From the NCBI RefSeq assembly GCF_030014955.1, contig NZ_JAGRPV010000001.1, forward strand, positions 5,332,001-5,396,000: a stretch of 64,000 nucleotides of DNA. The letters run 5' to 3'. The stretch comes from Cohnella hashimotonis. Its GTDB lineage: Bacteria > Bacillota > Bacilli > Paenibacillales > Paenibacillaceae. A program made the position numbers and the translations under genes. The notes below the pieces were generated by a model, which did no database searches, was not told where the DNA came from, and was given only the letters and a program-made list of their open reading frames with translations. The first letter of the stretch is position 1. Every line of letters starts with the position of its first letter. Of the stretch, positions 39,441 through 49,509 are shown piece after piece.

Positions 39441-39930
39441 AATAAAAGAGCCCCTTCCCCTCCTCGGATATCCGATAGTAACGATGACGCTGTCTATCCG
39501 GCGCTACGGCTTCCAGCAGACCTCTCGACTGCAAAGACCGTAAATTTTTGCGCGTCGTGCTCGGACATAGACCCAAGCATTCGCATGCGGAAGTAAAGCT
39601 GAACGCCTCTTGACTATGCAGCGCCAATCTTAACAACTCCCTTTCATTCACCTCCAGCTTTTCCAGCTTGTTCTCGCCGGCCGCCACTTTCCATTCTCCT
39701 ATAATTTCATATAATGAACGGCGACACGCTTCGGGCTTCTTCTCGATCTCATCGCGACTGCATAAAGCTCCAGTACAATGCCCTCCAACGTCTTAAAAAA
39801 ACGGTAGCGCCACGTTCATCAGCAAGATCCGCGTTCCATAAAGGTCCCTCCCCAGCATCTCACCACGCATGCCTCTCGCTTCTTGACGTTGACTCTCAAT
39901 AAAACGATCCACCGCCTGCTTTCTGTCCAT
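39439..39930 (-). pseudogene. Decayed third copy of the nuclease/winged-helix family
   Basis: From an ATG at 39930 (GGAGG upstream) 45 codons encode QAVDRFIESQRQEARG and MNVALPFF, matching QAHEAFIAQHLSARSG and QNVWWKLHG of the 53-kb paralogue. A stop arises at a 7-T run; dropping one T restores KTLEGIVLEL, matching FEGLHPEYE. The nuclease core (about 75 codons) is deleted. The next readable frame has SRDEIEKKPEAC, matching SRDDMLEKPRRC of the 27-kb paralogue, and continues into an intact 82-residue winged-helix part (39439-39687, GTG start, TAGGAGAA upstream) that may still be made. Confidence 0.8.
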
Positions 39931-39973
39931 GACAGCCTCCATCATTGTAATAATCTATTTTGGCTCGGAACAT

Positions 39974-40017
39974 AAAAAACGCCGCCCGCTCCAAAGGAGT
40001 CGAACGGCGTGTGCTTC
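39974..40017 (-). promoter_or_regulatory. 5' leader terminator-like hairpin of the decayed paralogue
   Basis: On the minus strand: GAAGCAC, stem ACGCCG with CGGCGT (40010-40005 with 39984-39979), an inner CTCC-TTT-GGAG hairpin, then TTTTTT. A TACAAT -10 candidate is at 40039-40034. It closely resembles the leader of paralogue 1: GAAGCACA, GCCGTTCG and GCGGGCGGC are shared. Confidence 0.7.
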
Positions 40018-40039
40018 ACGCATTTATAAATTTATTGTA

Positions 40040-40187
40040 GAGGAGCCCCACGAATATGTCGAGCTCTAAAAGAGATCTTGCAGCTGTAGAGTAACTTTTT
40101 GCCCTTACAGCAACAAATTAAAAGTTCATTCAGCCTGTTGAGCAATATTTTGCTTTTACGATTTGGCTTATAGCCTATTCCCTCGAG
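40040..40187. other. Short AT-rich intergenic stretch before the TVP38 gene end
   Basis: About 150 bases without a gene. Two similar words (GAGTAACTTTTTGCCCTTAC and GAGCAATATTTTGCTTTTAC) suggest decayed short repeats. Confidence 0.4.
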
Positions 40188-40823
40188 TCAGCTTAGCCTT
40201 TCCGCGGTCCCTGCGCCCTCCCGCCGCTCCGCCCTCCGGATTCCATAGGTCTCGACCCAACGTCCGATCCACCAGGTGGCGGCGACGAACAGCAGCGCGT
40301 ACAGCGCCTGCTCCGGATGGCGGAGGAACTGCGCGGGATCGTGTCCGATGAAAGAGATCACGAACACCATGACGGCCTTGCCCAGCAGGATCGCGACCAA
40401 AAACGAGCGGAAGCGCATGCGGGCCAGCGCGGCCGCGATGTTGATGACGACAAAGGGGCCGACCGGGAACAGGCTGAGCAAAAATACGTAGCTGAACGCG
40501 TTGCGGCGCACCCAGCGCATGCCCTTGCTCACCCGGGGGCGCTCCGCCCAGCGCTGCCAATACGGACGGTCCGCGATCTTGCGGATGACGGCGAACGTGA
40601 CGAGGCAGCCCAGCACGATGCCGATCCAGGAGTAGAGGAAGCCCAGCCAGAGTCCGTACACAGCCGCATTTACGCCTACGATGAGGATGGTCGGCAGCGG
40701 AGGCACGAAGGACTTCATGAAGGTGAGCAAAATGCCCGGCAGCGGGCCGTACGCGCGGTATTGGTCGAGCCACTCCAGCAATTTCCTTTCATCTATGTGC
40801 CGCAATTCGTTCAGGATGTCCAT
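40188..40823 (-). CDS. TVP38/TMEM64-family membrane protein
   Basis: A 211-residue multi-pass protein with the VTT/SNARE-associated domain. Features are the re-entrant KSFVPPLPTILIVGVNAAVYG segment, a central F-x-x-R loop (RKIADRPYWQRWAERPRVSKG), FPVGPFVVINIAAALARMRFRSFLVAILLGK and a C-terminal helix. Bacterial members are DedA-like candidate lipid or solute transporters; the substrate is unknown. No operon partner is evident. Confidence 0.88.
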   Translation of the reverse strand: MDILNELRHIDERKLLEWLDQYRAYGPLPGILLTFMKSFVPPLPTILIVGVNAAVYGLWLGFLYSWIGIVLGCLVTFAVIRKIADRPYWQRWAERPRVSKGMRWVRRNAFSYVFLLSLFPVGPFVVINIAAALARMRFRSFLVAILLGKAVMVFVISFIGHDPAQFLRHPEQALYALLFVAATWWIGRWVETYGIRRAERREGAGTAERLS

Positions 40824-40973
40824 GTCGCGTCCCGCCTTCAGATCTATCGGTCATTTCGTCAACGACAGCATAACCGATATCGGCGCGGAAATCCATGATT
40901 CCGGCGGACGCGGTCTGTACAGCCGCGAACCTCGCATCGATCGACACCGTGCTGCCGATGGCCGCAGGACAGA
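40824..40973. other. Intergenic stretch without a supported gene
   Basis: Short open frames exist on both strands, but none has a ribosome site or a recognisable product. Confidence 0.4.
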
Positions 40974-41003
40974 CAAAAGCGGACCCCACAGGGGATCCGC
41001 TCT
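40974..41003 (-). terminator. Terminator of the Dabb-SDR operon
   Basis: On the minus strand AGCGGATCCCC pairs with GGGGTCCGCT (one mismatch), then TTT. It is about 90 bases past the SDR stop. Confidence 0.75.
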
Positions 41004-41093
41004 CGGTGAGTCCGCATGATTTGCAATACGCGGCGCATGCGCTGCATATGCCTTATGTATGGCGCGACGGCGCCCGCTGACCAATCCGTCCGC

Positions 41094-41855
41094 TCAAATT
41101 GCCGGCATCACATTGCCGCCGCTGACCGGCACATAGGCGCCGGTGATGAAGCTCGCCAGATCCGAGGCCAGGAACGCGACGACATTGGCGATCTCCTGGT
41201 CGGTGCCGCGTCGCTTAAGCGGAACCGTGCTCTCGTAGGATTCGCTGCGCTCCGTGCCGTCCGTCCGGTCCCGCTCGCTGATCGTCCAGCCCGGCGCGAC
41301 CTGGTTCACGGTGATCTGATGCTCGCCGACTTCCTTGGCCAGCACCCGGTACACGCCGTCCATTCCGCGCTTGCCCGCGACGTACGCGGACTGCGTCGGG
41401 AAGTTCTGCATGGCGCACTCCGTGTTGATGCCGACCAGCCGGCCGCCGCCCTTCGCGATCATGTCCGGCAAGAAGGCTTTGGCCAGGTGTACGCTCTGCA
41501 GCACGCAGGACTCGAACTGGCCGACGTAGTCTTCGACCGCTTGCTCCAGCACGCTCGTCCATTGATACTGGATGACCGCATTGGCGACGACGATGTCGAC
41601 TGCGCCCAGCCCGGCTGATACCGTATCCTTCATTGCCAGCACTTCTGCCAGCTTGGTCACGTCCGCCTGCACGGTCAGCGCGCGCACGCCCATGCCCTCG
41701 AGCTCCGCGCGAAGCTCCTCCGCCTTGGCGGCGTTGCCCCGATAGTGTATCGCGACGTTCGCGCCGCATCCGGCCAGTGTACGCGCCATTACGCGGCCGA
41801 GCTGGCCGGATGCGCCGGTGATGAGCGCCGTTTTGCCCGACAGATTAATTTGCAT
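41094..41855 (-). CDS. Short-chain dehydrogenase/reductase family oxidoreductase
   Basis: A 253-residue NAD(P)-dependent enzyme. The cofactor loop TGASGQLGRVMA is near residues 13-24. The catalytic Tyr-Lys pair is in QSAYVAGKRGM, preceded by NTECAMQNF where a Ser is normally found, and the C-terminus is GAYVPVSGGNVMPAI. The active-site Ser position is not clearly conserved, so the activity is uncertain. The ATG at 41855 follows AGGAAGGACAAGGCG and overlaps the Dabb gene by 11 bases. Confidence 0.88.
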   Translation of the reverse strand: MQINLSGKTALITGASGQLGRVMARTLAGCGANVAIHYRGNAAKAEELRAELEGMGVRALTVQADVTKLAEVLAMKDTVSAGLGAVDIVVANAVIQYQWTSVLEQAVEDYVGQFESCVLQSVHLAKAFLPDMIAKGGGRLVGINTECAMQNFPTQSAYVAGKRGMDGVYRVLAKEVGEHQITVNQVAPGWTISERDRTDGTERSESYESTVPLKRRGTDQEIANVVAFLASDLASFITGAYVPVSGGNVMPAI

Positions 41856-42192
41856 CGCCTTGTCCTTCCTCTGCGGCCCGTTCCCGGACAAAGTCGATCT
41901 CCAGGAACCGCGAGACTTCGGTCTCCCACCGTTCGGTTACGAAAGCGACATGAGCGGGATGCGCGTTGTAGCTGTCATATTCGGCCTGCGACGCGAATTC
42001 CATGGAGAAGCCGTATGTATAATCGTTTTTGGGACTGACTTGCCTCGATACCTCGAAGTTTCGGACGGCCGGAATGGAGGTAAGTATACGCCAACCGTCC
42101 TTCAGGAATCGATCCGCCTCCGCAGACCCCTTCTCATGCTTCAGATCGAAGATAACCTGATGACGGATCGCCGAATCATTAGGCTTGCTCAT
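41845..42192 (-). CDS. Dabb-family (stress-responsive alpha/beta barrel) protein
   Basis: A 115-residue protein with the ferredoxin-like Dabb fold. It has IRHQVIFDLKHE at the start, VSPKNDYTYGFSMEFASQAEYDSYNAHPAHVAFV in the middle and a C-terminal strand with FLEIDF. Family members are small dimeric barrels, some with catalytic roles on polyketide-like or aromatic substrates. The ATG at 42192 follows AAAAGGGGG. It overlaps the SDR gene, so the two probably act on one pathway. Confidence 0.88.
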   Translation of the reverse strand: MSKPNDSAIRHQVIFDLKHEKGSAEADRFLKDGWRILTSIPAVRNFEVSRQVSPKNDYTYGFSMEFASQAEYDSYNAHPAHVAFVTERWETEVSRFLEIDFVRERAAEEGQGDAN

Positions 42193-42349
42193 AGATATCC
42201 CCCTTTTCGTTATCCAACTCATTAGCTATAAACGACATTCATTATTATAACAAAAATTGCTTTTAACGAAATATCTCGCCAGTCATCCGAAATCCGCAAC
42301 CGGCTCGGTCTTCAAATCGTCAAATAATGTGGAATTTCTTTCTTTACTC

Positions 42350-42367
42350 TTAGGGCGTTTGCCCTAA
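42350..42367 (+). promoter_or_regulatory. Small inverted repeat upstream of the LCP gene
   Basis: TTAGGGC-GTTT-GCCCTAA lies 51 bases before the LCP start, in an AT-rich patch. It could be an operator; no regulator is identified. Confidence 0.35.
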
Positions 42368-42417
42368 AATAGAAAGGGTTGCCTCATTTTTAATTTTAAA
42401 TCATGCGGAGGAACATA

Positions 42418-43506
42418 ATGAACACGCCAGAAAAAAAACGCGCCTGGGTGCGCAAAACGCTGAAATATGCAGGGATTGCCGTCGGTGCCCTCGTGCTCAT
42501 CGTCGGAAGCTATGCCGGATACCTGGTATACAAAGCGAATCATGCCATCAACCTCATGGCCGGCGAAGAGCCCGCGCCATCGCCTTCCCCTTCGGCTTCC
42601 GGCGCGTCCGGCGGTCAGCAGGAGGATGCCGATTACGCAAGCGACAGCACGCTGATCAAGAAGCCCGTGACCTTCCTGCTGGCCGGCATCGACCGCAGGG
42701 AAGGCAGCGGCGGCACGCTCAACACGGACGTCCTCATGCTCGGCAGCCTTAATCCGCAGACCAACTCGGCCAGCCTGATCTCTCTGCCGCGCGACCTTCA
42801 ACTTAAGCCGGAAGACCTAGGCACCCACAAGGCCAACTACTACTATGCCTATTTCTTCAACAAAGACAAAGATACGGCGATGGAAAACACGAAGGAGTTT
42901 TACAGCGACCTGTTCGACTTCCCGATCGATTATATGATCATGATCAACTTCGACGGGCTTCGCAAGCTGGTGGACGCGGTCGGCGGCGTCGATGTCGACG
43001 TTGATATGGATATGCGGTACGTGGACAACGCGGACGGCACGAACATTGATCTGAAAAAAGGTTATCAGCATCTGGACGGCGCCAAGGCGCTCGACTTCGT
43101 CCGTTACCGGAAGTCGAACCGCGGCACCGCCGAATCCTCCGACATCGCCCGCAACGCGCGCCAGCAGCAAGTGCTAAGCCAGCTTACCGACAAGCTCGCT
43201 TCGTTCCAGGGGATGCTTCAGTGGGGCAAGGTGCTCGACCTGCTCGGCAAAAACGTGCAGACCGACATTCCCGAATCGATCCTCCGCGACTATATCTATA
43301 ACGTCAAGGAAATGAAACCGGACACGCTGAACGTGCTGCCGCTTGAGAGCCGTTGGGAGAGCCCTTATATCATCGTCAAGGAAGACGATCTCGAGCAAGC
43401 GCTCGACGCCCTGCGCGCCGAAGCAGGCATTCATGAACCAAGCGATCTGAAGCTGGCCGACGTCGTCGGACTCGATCCCTCCCCGGATCCGGACGACGCC
43501 AGGTAA
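42418..43506 (+). CDS. LytR-CpsA-Psr (LCP) family cell-wall glycopolymer ligase
   Basis: A 362-residue membrane-anchored enzyme that probably attaches wall teichoic acid or another glycopolymer to peptidoglycan. One helix (GIAVGALVLIVGSYAGYLVY) is followed by a Ser/Pro linker and the LCP domain. Phosphate-binding residues are seen in TDVLMLGSLN and LISLPRDLQL. Also present are GYQHLDGAKALDFVRYRKS and NARQQQVLSQL. The ATG follows GCGGAGGAACATA. It stands alone between a Dabb-SDR operon and DUF1294. Confidence 0.93.
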   Translation: MNTPEKKRAWVRKTLKYAGIAVGALVLIVGSYAGYLVYKANHAINLMAGEEPAPSPSPSASGASGGQQEDADYASDSTLIKKPVTFLLAGIDRREGSGGTLNTDVLMLGSLNPQTNSASLISLPRDLQLKPEDLGTHKANYYYAYFFNKDKDTAMENTKEFYSDLFDFPIDYMIMINFDGLRKLVDAVGGVDVDVDMDMRYVDNADGTNIDLKKGYQHLDGAKALDFVRYRKSNRGTAESSDIARNARQQQVLSQLTDKLASFQGMLQWGKVLDLLGKNVQTDIPESILRDYIYNVKEMKPDTLNVLPLESRWESPYIIVKEDDLEQALDALRAEAGIHEPSDLKLADVVGLDPSPDPDDAR

Positions 43507-43526
43507 CTTGGCCGCCTCGCGCTAGA

Positions 43527-43787
43527 CTAACGGCCGAACCAGACCATCACGAGCACCGCGTTCAGCACGAGCAGGGCAGGAATGCCCGCCGTGAAGGAGC
43601 GGTGCTTTGTCTTGTGGCGGAAAAAGCGCATGCCCAGCAGCATGCCGAGCGCGCCGCCGATCGTCGCGATCAGGAACAGCCGCTTCTCCGGCACGCGCCT
43701 CTCCTTGTGCATCGCCTTCGTCTTGTCGTAACCCATGATGATGAAAGCGATCAGGTTGACCGCCAGCAGGTAGTAAAAAACGATCAT
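43527..43787 (-). CDS. DUF1294-family small membrane protein
   Basis: An 86-residue membrane protein with about three helices. The family signature YDKTKAMHKERRVPEKRLFLIATIGGALG is complete, as is GMRFFRHKTKHRSFTAGIP. Its function is unknown. It is convergent with the LCP gene and lies 20 bases downstream of the DUF1904 gene, so it may be cotranscribed with it. Confidence 0.9.
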   Translation of the reverse strand: MIVFYYLLAVNLIAFIIMGYDKTKAMHKERRVPEKRLFLIATIGGALGMLLGMRFFRHKTKHRSFTAGIPALLVLNAVLVMVWFGR

Positions 43788-43807
43788 GTATGAATCCTCC
43801 CGGTCGG

Positions 43808-44278
43808 CTACTCTCTCAATGCGTCACGCAGACGGGTCGACATCGAGCCTGCGGTCGCGGCGGCCGCGGCTTTGCGCGCGCGGGCCAGATCCTCCTTCAG
43901 CTTGGCGTTGTCCGCGCGCAGCGCCTCGAGCTCCGCCTCCGCGGGATCGACGCCGAACGGCTCGCCGTTCGCATAATAATCGGATGGCCGGTAGCCGCGG
44001 AACGCAACCTCAACTTCCGGCACGCCGCCGTCTCGGATAAGCCTGTCCAGGCAGCGGGCGACCGCGTCGCGGACTTCCCGGCCGCGCTCGAACCAGGCGA
44101 TCTCGACAAAGGGATAGGAAGGCGCGATACGCCCTCCGGACACGCAGGTCGTATGAATGACCTCAAGCATAAGATCGCTTGGCTCGCAGCCGATAATGAC
44201 GGACAGCTCGGCCTCCAGCGAACCGCTCATGGCTTGGACCCGTTCGACGGACAGTCCTCTAAAGTATAAATGGGGCAT
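43808..44278 (-). CDS. DUF1904-family protein
   Basis: A 156-residue soluble protein. The N-terminal ~110 residues match DUF1904, a tautomerase-like small fold (MPHLYFRGLSVERVQAMSG, then FVEIAWFERGREVRDAVA). The usual N-terminal Pro (after Met removal) is present, as in the tautomerase superfamily. A C-terminal Ala/Glu/Arg coiled coil follows (AELEALRADNAKLKEDLARAR). Function is unknown. Confidence 0.85.
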   Translation of the reverse strand: MPHLYFRGLSVERVQAMSGSLEAELSVIIGCEPSDLMLEVIHTTCVSGGRIAPSYPFVEIAWFERGREVRDAVARCLDRLIRDGGVPEVEVAFRGYRPSDYYANGEPFGVDPAEAELEALRADNAKLKEDLARARKAAAAATAGSMSTRLRDALRE

Positions 44279-44448
44279 CGTTAAGCAGCGCTCCTCGCTC
44301 TATCGTTCACTCTATTATAGTCCGCATAGCGTATAAAGAGCGAATCAAGACTTGCGCAAATTCGGCACCGGTGAAGCGATGCCTATTGCCCGACCTGAAA
44401 CGATGCGTTACAATCGAGCTTAATCTTAATAAGCGGAGGTGTTCCCGA

Positions 44449-44700
44449 ATGGGAATGTCAGGTTCGAAAAAAGCGAGGCGCAAAGCCGTGCGCGAAGGCA
44501 AGCTGAATCCGGAAGCGCTGCGGAGCGAATGGGTCCGCAAGCCGTATACCCAGGTCCAACCGAATAAGAAGGCCGATCAGCGCCGCTCCTTCTGCCGCAA
44601 GCCAGGCACAAGCGAGGGCGCTGATCCTTTATTTAAGGCCGCTTTTTGCGGGGCTTGTGGATTCTCGGCGCGGACAGCTTCTTGCCCCCGGCCAGCCTGA
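44449..44700 (+). CDS. Small basic protein of unknown function
   Basis: An 83-residue, Lys/Arg-rich protein (MGMSGSKKARRKAVREGKLNPE), of a type seen as short conserved proteins in Paenibacillaceae, as far as I recall. AAGCGGAGG precedes the ATG. The last ~25 residues are Cys- and Ala-rich and overlap the 3' end of the convergent phosphoesterase gene by 68 bases, so the natural C-terminus may be shorter or frameshifted. Confidence 0.6.
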   Translation: MGMSGSKKARRKAVREGKLNPEALRSEWVRKPYTQVQPNKKADQRRSFCRKPGTSEGADPLFKAAFCGACGFSARTASCPRPA

Positions 44701-45568
44701 TCCAGGTGTTGTAGCGTTTGCCTTCCTCCTTCATTTCGATCACGCGTGCCCCGCGTTTGAACCCCAGCCGGCCGTAAGTATGATAGCCCGTCGACCTTCC
44801 GTAAGTGAGCCGGATACCGTGCAGGGTCCCTTCGAAGTCGTTGATATGATCGTGCCCGCAGAACGTGCCGAGCACGCCGCCGGCCTCCGCCATTGCCGCA
44901 AACATGCCCGAATTCAGCTTGGGACAGGATATATCCTCGAATCTGCGTCCGTCGCACGGACGCGTGCGCCAGACCTCCTTGTACTCGGGCAGCGGAATAT
45001 GAAAAAAGACGAGCGACGTCAGCGGCGCAGCGCCCTTCGCGCTTAACGCAGCGGCCTTCTCTCTGAACCAGTCGATCTGATCCTCGCGAATCCAATCGTA
45101 GCCGGGGATCCTGTCCAGCTCGGAATAGCTGCCTGCGTCCAAAAAATAGAGCGCGTGACGCCTTTCTCCGTTCGCTCCGTCGATCGTAAGCGCATAGTTG
45201 CCGACGCCATGGACGGAATCGGGTCCGGCGCTCGCAAGGCATCCCTGCTGCCCGACCAGCGTCTCCATCAGCCGCTCGCGCGACACGTCGCCTTCGCTGT
45301 CGTGGTTGCCGAAGACGGCAGCCCATGGCGTGCCGCTCAGGGCTGCCGTGGACACAGCTTGCGCAATGGACGCATACGGATCCCTGCAGCCCAGACTGAA
45401 GACGATGTCGCCCGTAAAGACGATCAGGTCCGGCTTTTCCTCGCTTAAAACCCGCTCCATCAGCCGCCGTGTCCGAAGATCCTCCTTTTCTCCGTTCTGC
45501 CAGTGAAGATCCGTAAATTGTACGATTTTAAACGTTCCGTCCTTGCGGAATCGCAGCTTGCTTTCCAT
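44633..45568 (-). CDS. Metallophosphoesterase
   Basis: A 311-residue calcineurin-like phosphoesterase. The metal-binding motifs occur in order: FTDLHWQNG (near residue 18), VFTGDIV, FGNHDSEGD, a late His-containing strand, and FCGHDHINDF. No signal peptide is visible, so it is probably cytoplasmic. It resembles Paenibacillus and fungal phosphohydrolases of unknown substrate. Its 3' end overlaps the convergent small basic gene. Confidence 0.9.
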   Translation of the reverse strand: MESKLRFRKDGTFKIVQFTDLHWQNGEKEDLRTRRLMERVLSEEKPDLIVFTGDIVFSLGCRDPYASIAQAVSTAALSGTPWAAVFGNHDSEGDVSRERLMETLVGQQGCLASAGPDSVHGVGNYALTIDGANGERRHALYFLDAGSYSELDRIPGYDWIREDQIDWFREKAAALSAKGAAPLTSLVFFHIPLPEYKEVWRTRPCDGRRFEDISCPKLNSGMFAAMAEAGGVLGTFCGHDHINDFEGTLHGIRLTYGRSTGYHTYGRLGFKRGARVIEMKEEGKRYNTWIRLAGGKKLSAPRIHKPRKKRP

Positions 45569-45626
45569 ATTCAGACCGCCTTCCGTTCGCCGATTGCAGG
45601 CCTACCCTTTATATATTCCCTGCGCA

Positions 45627-45672
45627 AAGGAAAACGACCTCCGCGGCCGGCGGACAGCCGCGGAGATCGTCA
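45627..45672 (-). terminator. Terminator of metY
   Basis: On the minus strand GATCTCCGCGG pairs with CCGCGGAGGTC (one G-T pair), then TTTTCC. It lies about 25 bases past the metY stop. Confidence 0.8.
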
Positions 45673-45694
45673 ATCGTACAAGCAAACTTATGAT

Positions 45695-47041
<1,347 letters not shown>

Positions 47042-47063
47042 TTATCGCTAAACTCCTGCAAAG

Positions 47064-47084
47064 TCTTTATAATTCCTAGTAACT
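47064..47084 (-). promoter_or_regulatory. Possible CymR-like sulfur-control site upstream of metY
   Basis: On the minus strand TACTAGGAATTATAAAG resembles the AGGAAT core of CymR boxes in low-GC Firmicutes. The leader is too short for a SAM riboswitch. Weak evidence. Confidence 0.25.
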
Positions 47085-48389
47085 TTATTGGAATCCAATG
47101 CGATTGGATGCGCCGCCCCAGTCCGTGCCGTTCAGCCAATCCCGATTGCGTCCTTTGTCCAGGTCGTTGCGAAGTCCGAGCACCAGCTGCTCCAGGTCGA
47201 TGCGATCGTCGTAACGCTTCTGCAAGGCCGCGGATACGTAGAGCTCGTTGAGCTGTGCGAGCGAGAAACCTTGGGTACGTTCCGCCGCATGGACGGCCTG
47301 CTCATCCCCCGCCAATTCAGCCAGACCCTTGCGCCGCAGGTACGCCAGGCGCAGCGCCTCGTCCGGCAGCTTGACCTCGTAGGCGCGGTCGAACCGGCCG
47401 GCGCGATTGATCAGCGCAGGATCGATTTTTTGCGGATAATTGGTCGTCCCGATCAGGAACACGCCTTCCTTGGCCGTCGCGCCGTCCAGAATGTTCAGGA
47501 AAAACGACCGGCACGAGTCGGGCATCGAATCGATGTCCTCGATGACCAGCACGGAAGGCGCCTGCTTGACGGCAGCGGCGAACACTTCGCGAATCGATTC
47601 GCTGTTCGTATACTCGGTGATCTGCCAGTAGAAAACCGGCGACTCAACGCTGCCGGCGATCGATTGGACCAGCGTCGTCTTGCCGTTGCCCGGCTTGCCG
47701 TAGAGGAGGATGCCCCGCTTGTACGGAATCTGGTACTGCTCGAAAAACGTCCGGTCGCCGCCGAAAAATTCGTCGACGGAGCGGAAAATTTGCTGCTTGA
47801 GCGTCTCGTCCATCATGACGTCTTCCCGGGGGATGGCCTGGGAGATCGGCTCGCGGCAGTGCTGCAACCCTTCGCGCGTGTCGGTATACACATGCATCTT
47901 GCGTTCCTCCGAACGCCGCAGCTGTATCGCCTGGAGACAGGCGATAAGCTGTTCGTCGTCGGACGCGAAGATCAGGTCCTCGGTCGAGAGCAGCCCCAGA
48001 TGGACGAGCATCGGCATCCGGACGAGCGCGACGCGGTATTCAGGGTATGCGAACAGATTGTTGCGGACCGAAGGCCGCATTCGGTAGATCGTCTCGCCGA
48101 GCTTCGGCTGAAAAGAAATTTGCCTGGATTCGACAAGGTCGAAGATTGATGCAACGTGGACGAGTCCCGGATAGTCCGATTCGATGTCTTCGGCCAAGCC
48201 GTCCCACACGTCTCCCTGATCCGCCTGATCGTAGAGCTTGAATTCGCAACCGAAGCGGTCCGAGAGCATGCCGGCAATTCTCGCAACGGTCCTCGCATAG
48301 TCGAAATAGCGCTCCGTCCCTTCCTGGGCGCGATAATCGTACGAAGCGACGAATGCCGGCGTCTGTACGGCGGTCGGTCCTCTCTGCAT
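47085..48389 (-). CDS. AAA-family ATPase
   Basis: A 434-residue protein. The first ~200 residues form an unassigned alpha/beta domain (SYDYRAQEGTERYFDYARTVA). The AAA module follows: Walker A LLYGKPGNGKTTL near residue 233, Walker B SVLVIEDIDS, sensor 1 LIGTTNYP and arginine-finger region NRAGRFDRAYEV. It resembles the BCS1/FtsH-type AAA fold used as stand-alone remodelling ATPases. The substrate is unknown. The ATG at 48389 follows AAGGAGGAGATTGGC. Confidence 0.9.
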   Translation of the reverse strand: MQRGPTAVQTPAFVASYDYRAQEGTERYFDYARTVARIAGMLSDRFGCEFKLYDQADQGDVWDGLAEDIESDYPGLVHVASIFDLVESRQISFQPKLGETIYRMRPSVRNNLFAYPEYRVALVRMPMLVHLGLLSTEDLIFASDDEQLIACLQAIQLRRSEERKMHVYTDTREGLQHCREPISQAIPREDVMMDETLKQQIFRSVDEFFGGDRTFFEQYQIPYKRGILLYGKPGNGKTTLVQSIAGSVESPVFYWQITEYTNSESIREVFAAAVKQAPSVLVIEDIDSMPDSCRSFFLNILDGATAKEGVFLIGTTNYPQKIDPALINRAGRFDRAYEVKLPDEALRLAYLRRKGLAELAGDEQAVHAAERTQGFSLAQLNELYVSAALQKRYDDRIDLEQLVLGLRNDLDKGRNRDWLNGTDWGGASNRIGFQ

Positions 48390-48444
48390 GCCAATCTCCT
48401 CCTTGGTTGTATAATGTGCGGAATGGCCTGCGCCGGATCGTAGC

Positions 48445-48473
48445 AAAAAACCGCAGGCTTAAGCCCGCGGTCG
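48445..48473 (-). terminator. Terminator of the sugar isomerase-like gene
   Basis: On the minus strand CCGCGGGCTTAAGCCTGCGG is followed by six T residues, between the isomerase stop and the AAA gene. Confidence 0.85.
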
Positions 48474-48572
48474 TCCAAGACGCGCATGAATGCGACTTCA
48501 AAGGACGAAGCGCGCGGGCAGGATGCGGTCTTGCAGGTATGAAATTCGAAGATGATGGCGGCGCTGCCGGCA

Positions 48573-49409
48573 CTATAAAGGTCTCGGGGCTGCCGCTGGC
48601 TTGATTGCAGCCAGCTCCCGCATTTCGGCGAGAGCGGACCAAGGCTCTCCGTTGCCCAGATAAGTGAGAGACAGCGGTCCCTCGAAACCAGCTTGTCTGG
48701 CGAGCTCGACGCATCGCCTGAAGTCCATGGAATCCAGCTGTCCGCCTCCATCCTCGCGCGCCTTGGCGTGAACGGTCTCGGCATGCGGCAGGATCGCTTC
48801 AAGCTGGCGATACTTGTCCTGCTTGAAATTGCCGAAGTCGGCCGTTAGCCCGACGCTGCCGCCCGTCTCGCCCAGCATCCGAAGCACCTGTTCGGAGCGG
48901 CTCAGCAAGCCGCCGAGGTTTTCAATGACAACCCGTACGCCGGCTTGGCCCGCATACGCCGACAGCAGCGAGAGCGTCTCAGCGGCGCGGGCAAACGACG
49001 CCTCGTCGTCCCCGTCGCCTGCTCCGATGCGGACTCTGCGGAATCCCGCTTGTGCGGCTGCATCGATCCATTCGCGATAGAGCGCCATTTCCGCGTCGTG
49101 CCTGGCTGCGTCGCCAGTGCCAGGATCGCCGAAGTCGAGCAGCAGGGAATTCATCTCCACGCCCGCGAGCGACGAGATCCGCCTTAATTCGGACAGGCCT
49201 TCTGGCGAACGGTCCTTCAAATGCGGATAGGCGAGCTCGATCCCGCCGTAGCCTTCGGCGCCGAGCCGGACGATCAACTCGGCCAGCCCCCACCGCTCGG
49301 GATGCTTCTCGACGCTCGTCGTCAGCGCCGAAGCGTCCTCGTCCCACTCGACGTACGTCAGCGGACCCATCCAATTTTCAAACGACCAGCTGTTGACATG
49401 ATGCTTCAT
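48573..49409 (-). CDS. Sugar phosphate isomerase/epimerase-like TIM-barrel protein
   Basis: A 278-residue xylose-isomerase-like TIM barrel (AP endonuclease family 2 fold). Metal-site candidates are in GIELAYPHL, VVIENLGG (Glu), LTADFGNF (Asp), ETVHAKARED (His) and GPLSLTYLGNG. The substrate is not evident. The ATG at 49409 follows GGCGGGGGGCGATCGAA. It is monocistronic, with a terminator behind it. Confidence 0.86.
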   Translation of the reverse strand: MKHHVNSWSFENWMGPLTYVEWDEDASALTTSVEKHPERWGLAELIVRLGAEGYGGIELAYPHLKDRSPEGLSELRRISSLAGVEMNSLLLDFGDPGTGDAARHDAEMALYREWIDAAAQAGFRRVRIGAGDGDDEASFARAAETLSLLSAYAGQAGVRVVIENLGGLLSRSEQVLRMLGETGGSVGLTADFGNFKQDKYRQLEAILPHAETVHAKAREDGGGQLDSMDFRRCVELARQAGFEGPLSLTYLGNGEPWSALAEMRELAAIKPAAAPRPL

Positions 49410-49509
49410 TTCGATCGCCCCCCCGCCGAGCATGGTCAAAGCGCATACCCCTATTTAAACGCGGAAAGCGCATTCCAAACTTGTTCGCGGGAAAGTTGCG
49501 AATTTGCGA

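Noticed and set aside
40789..41084. Short open frames of about 60-77 codons on both strands between the TVP38 and SDR genes
   Set aside because: None has a ribosome site or a recognisable product, and they overlap a terminator hairpin.
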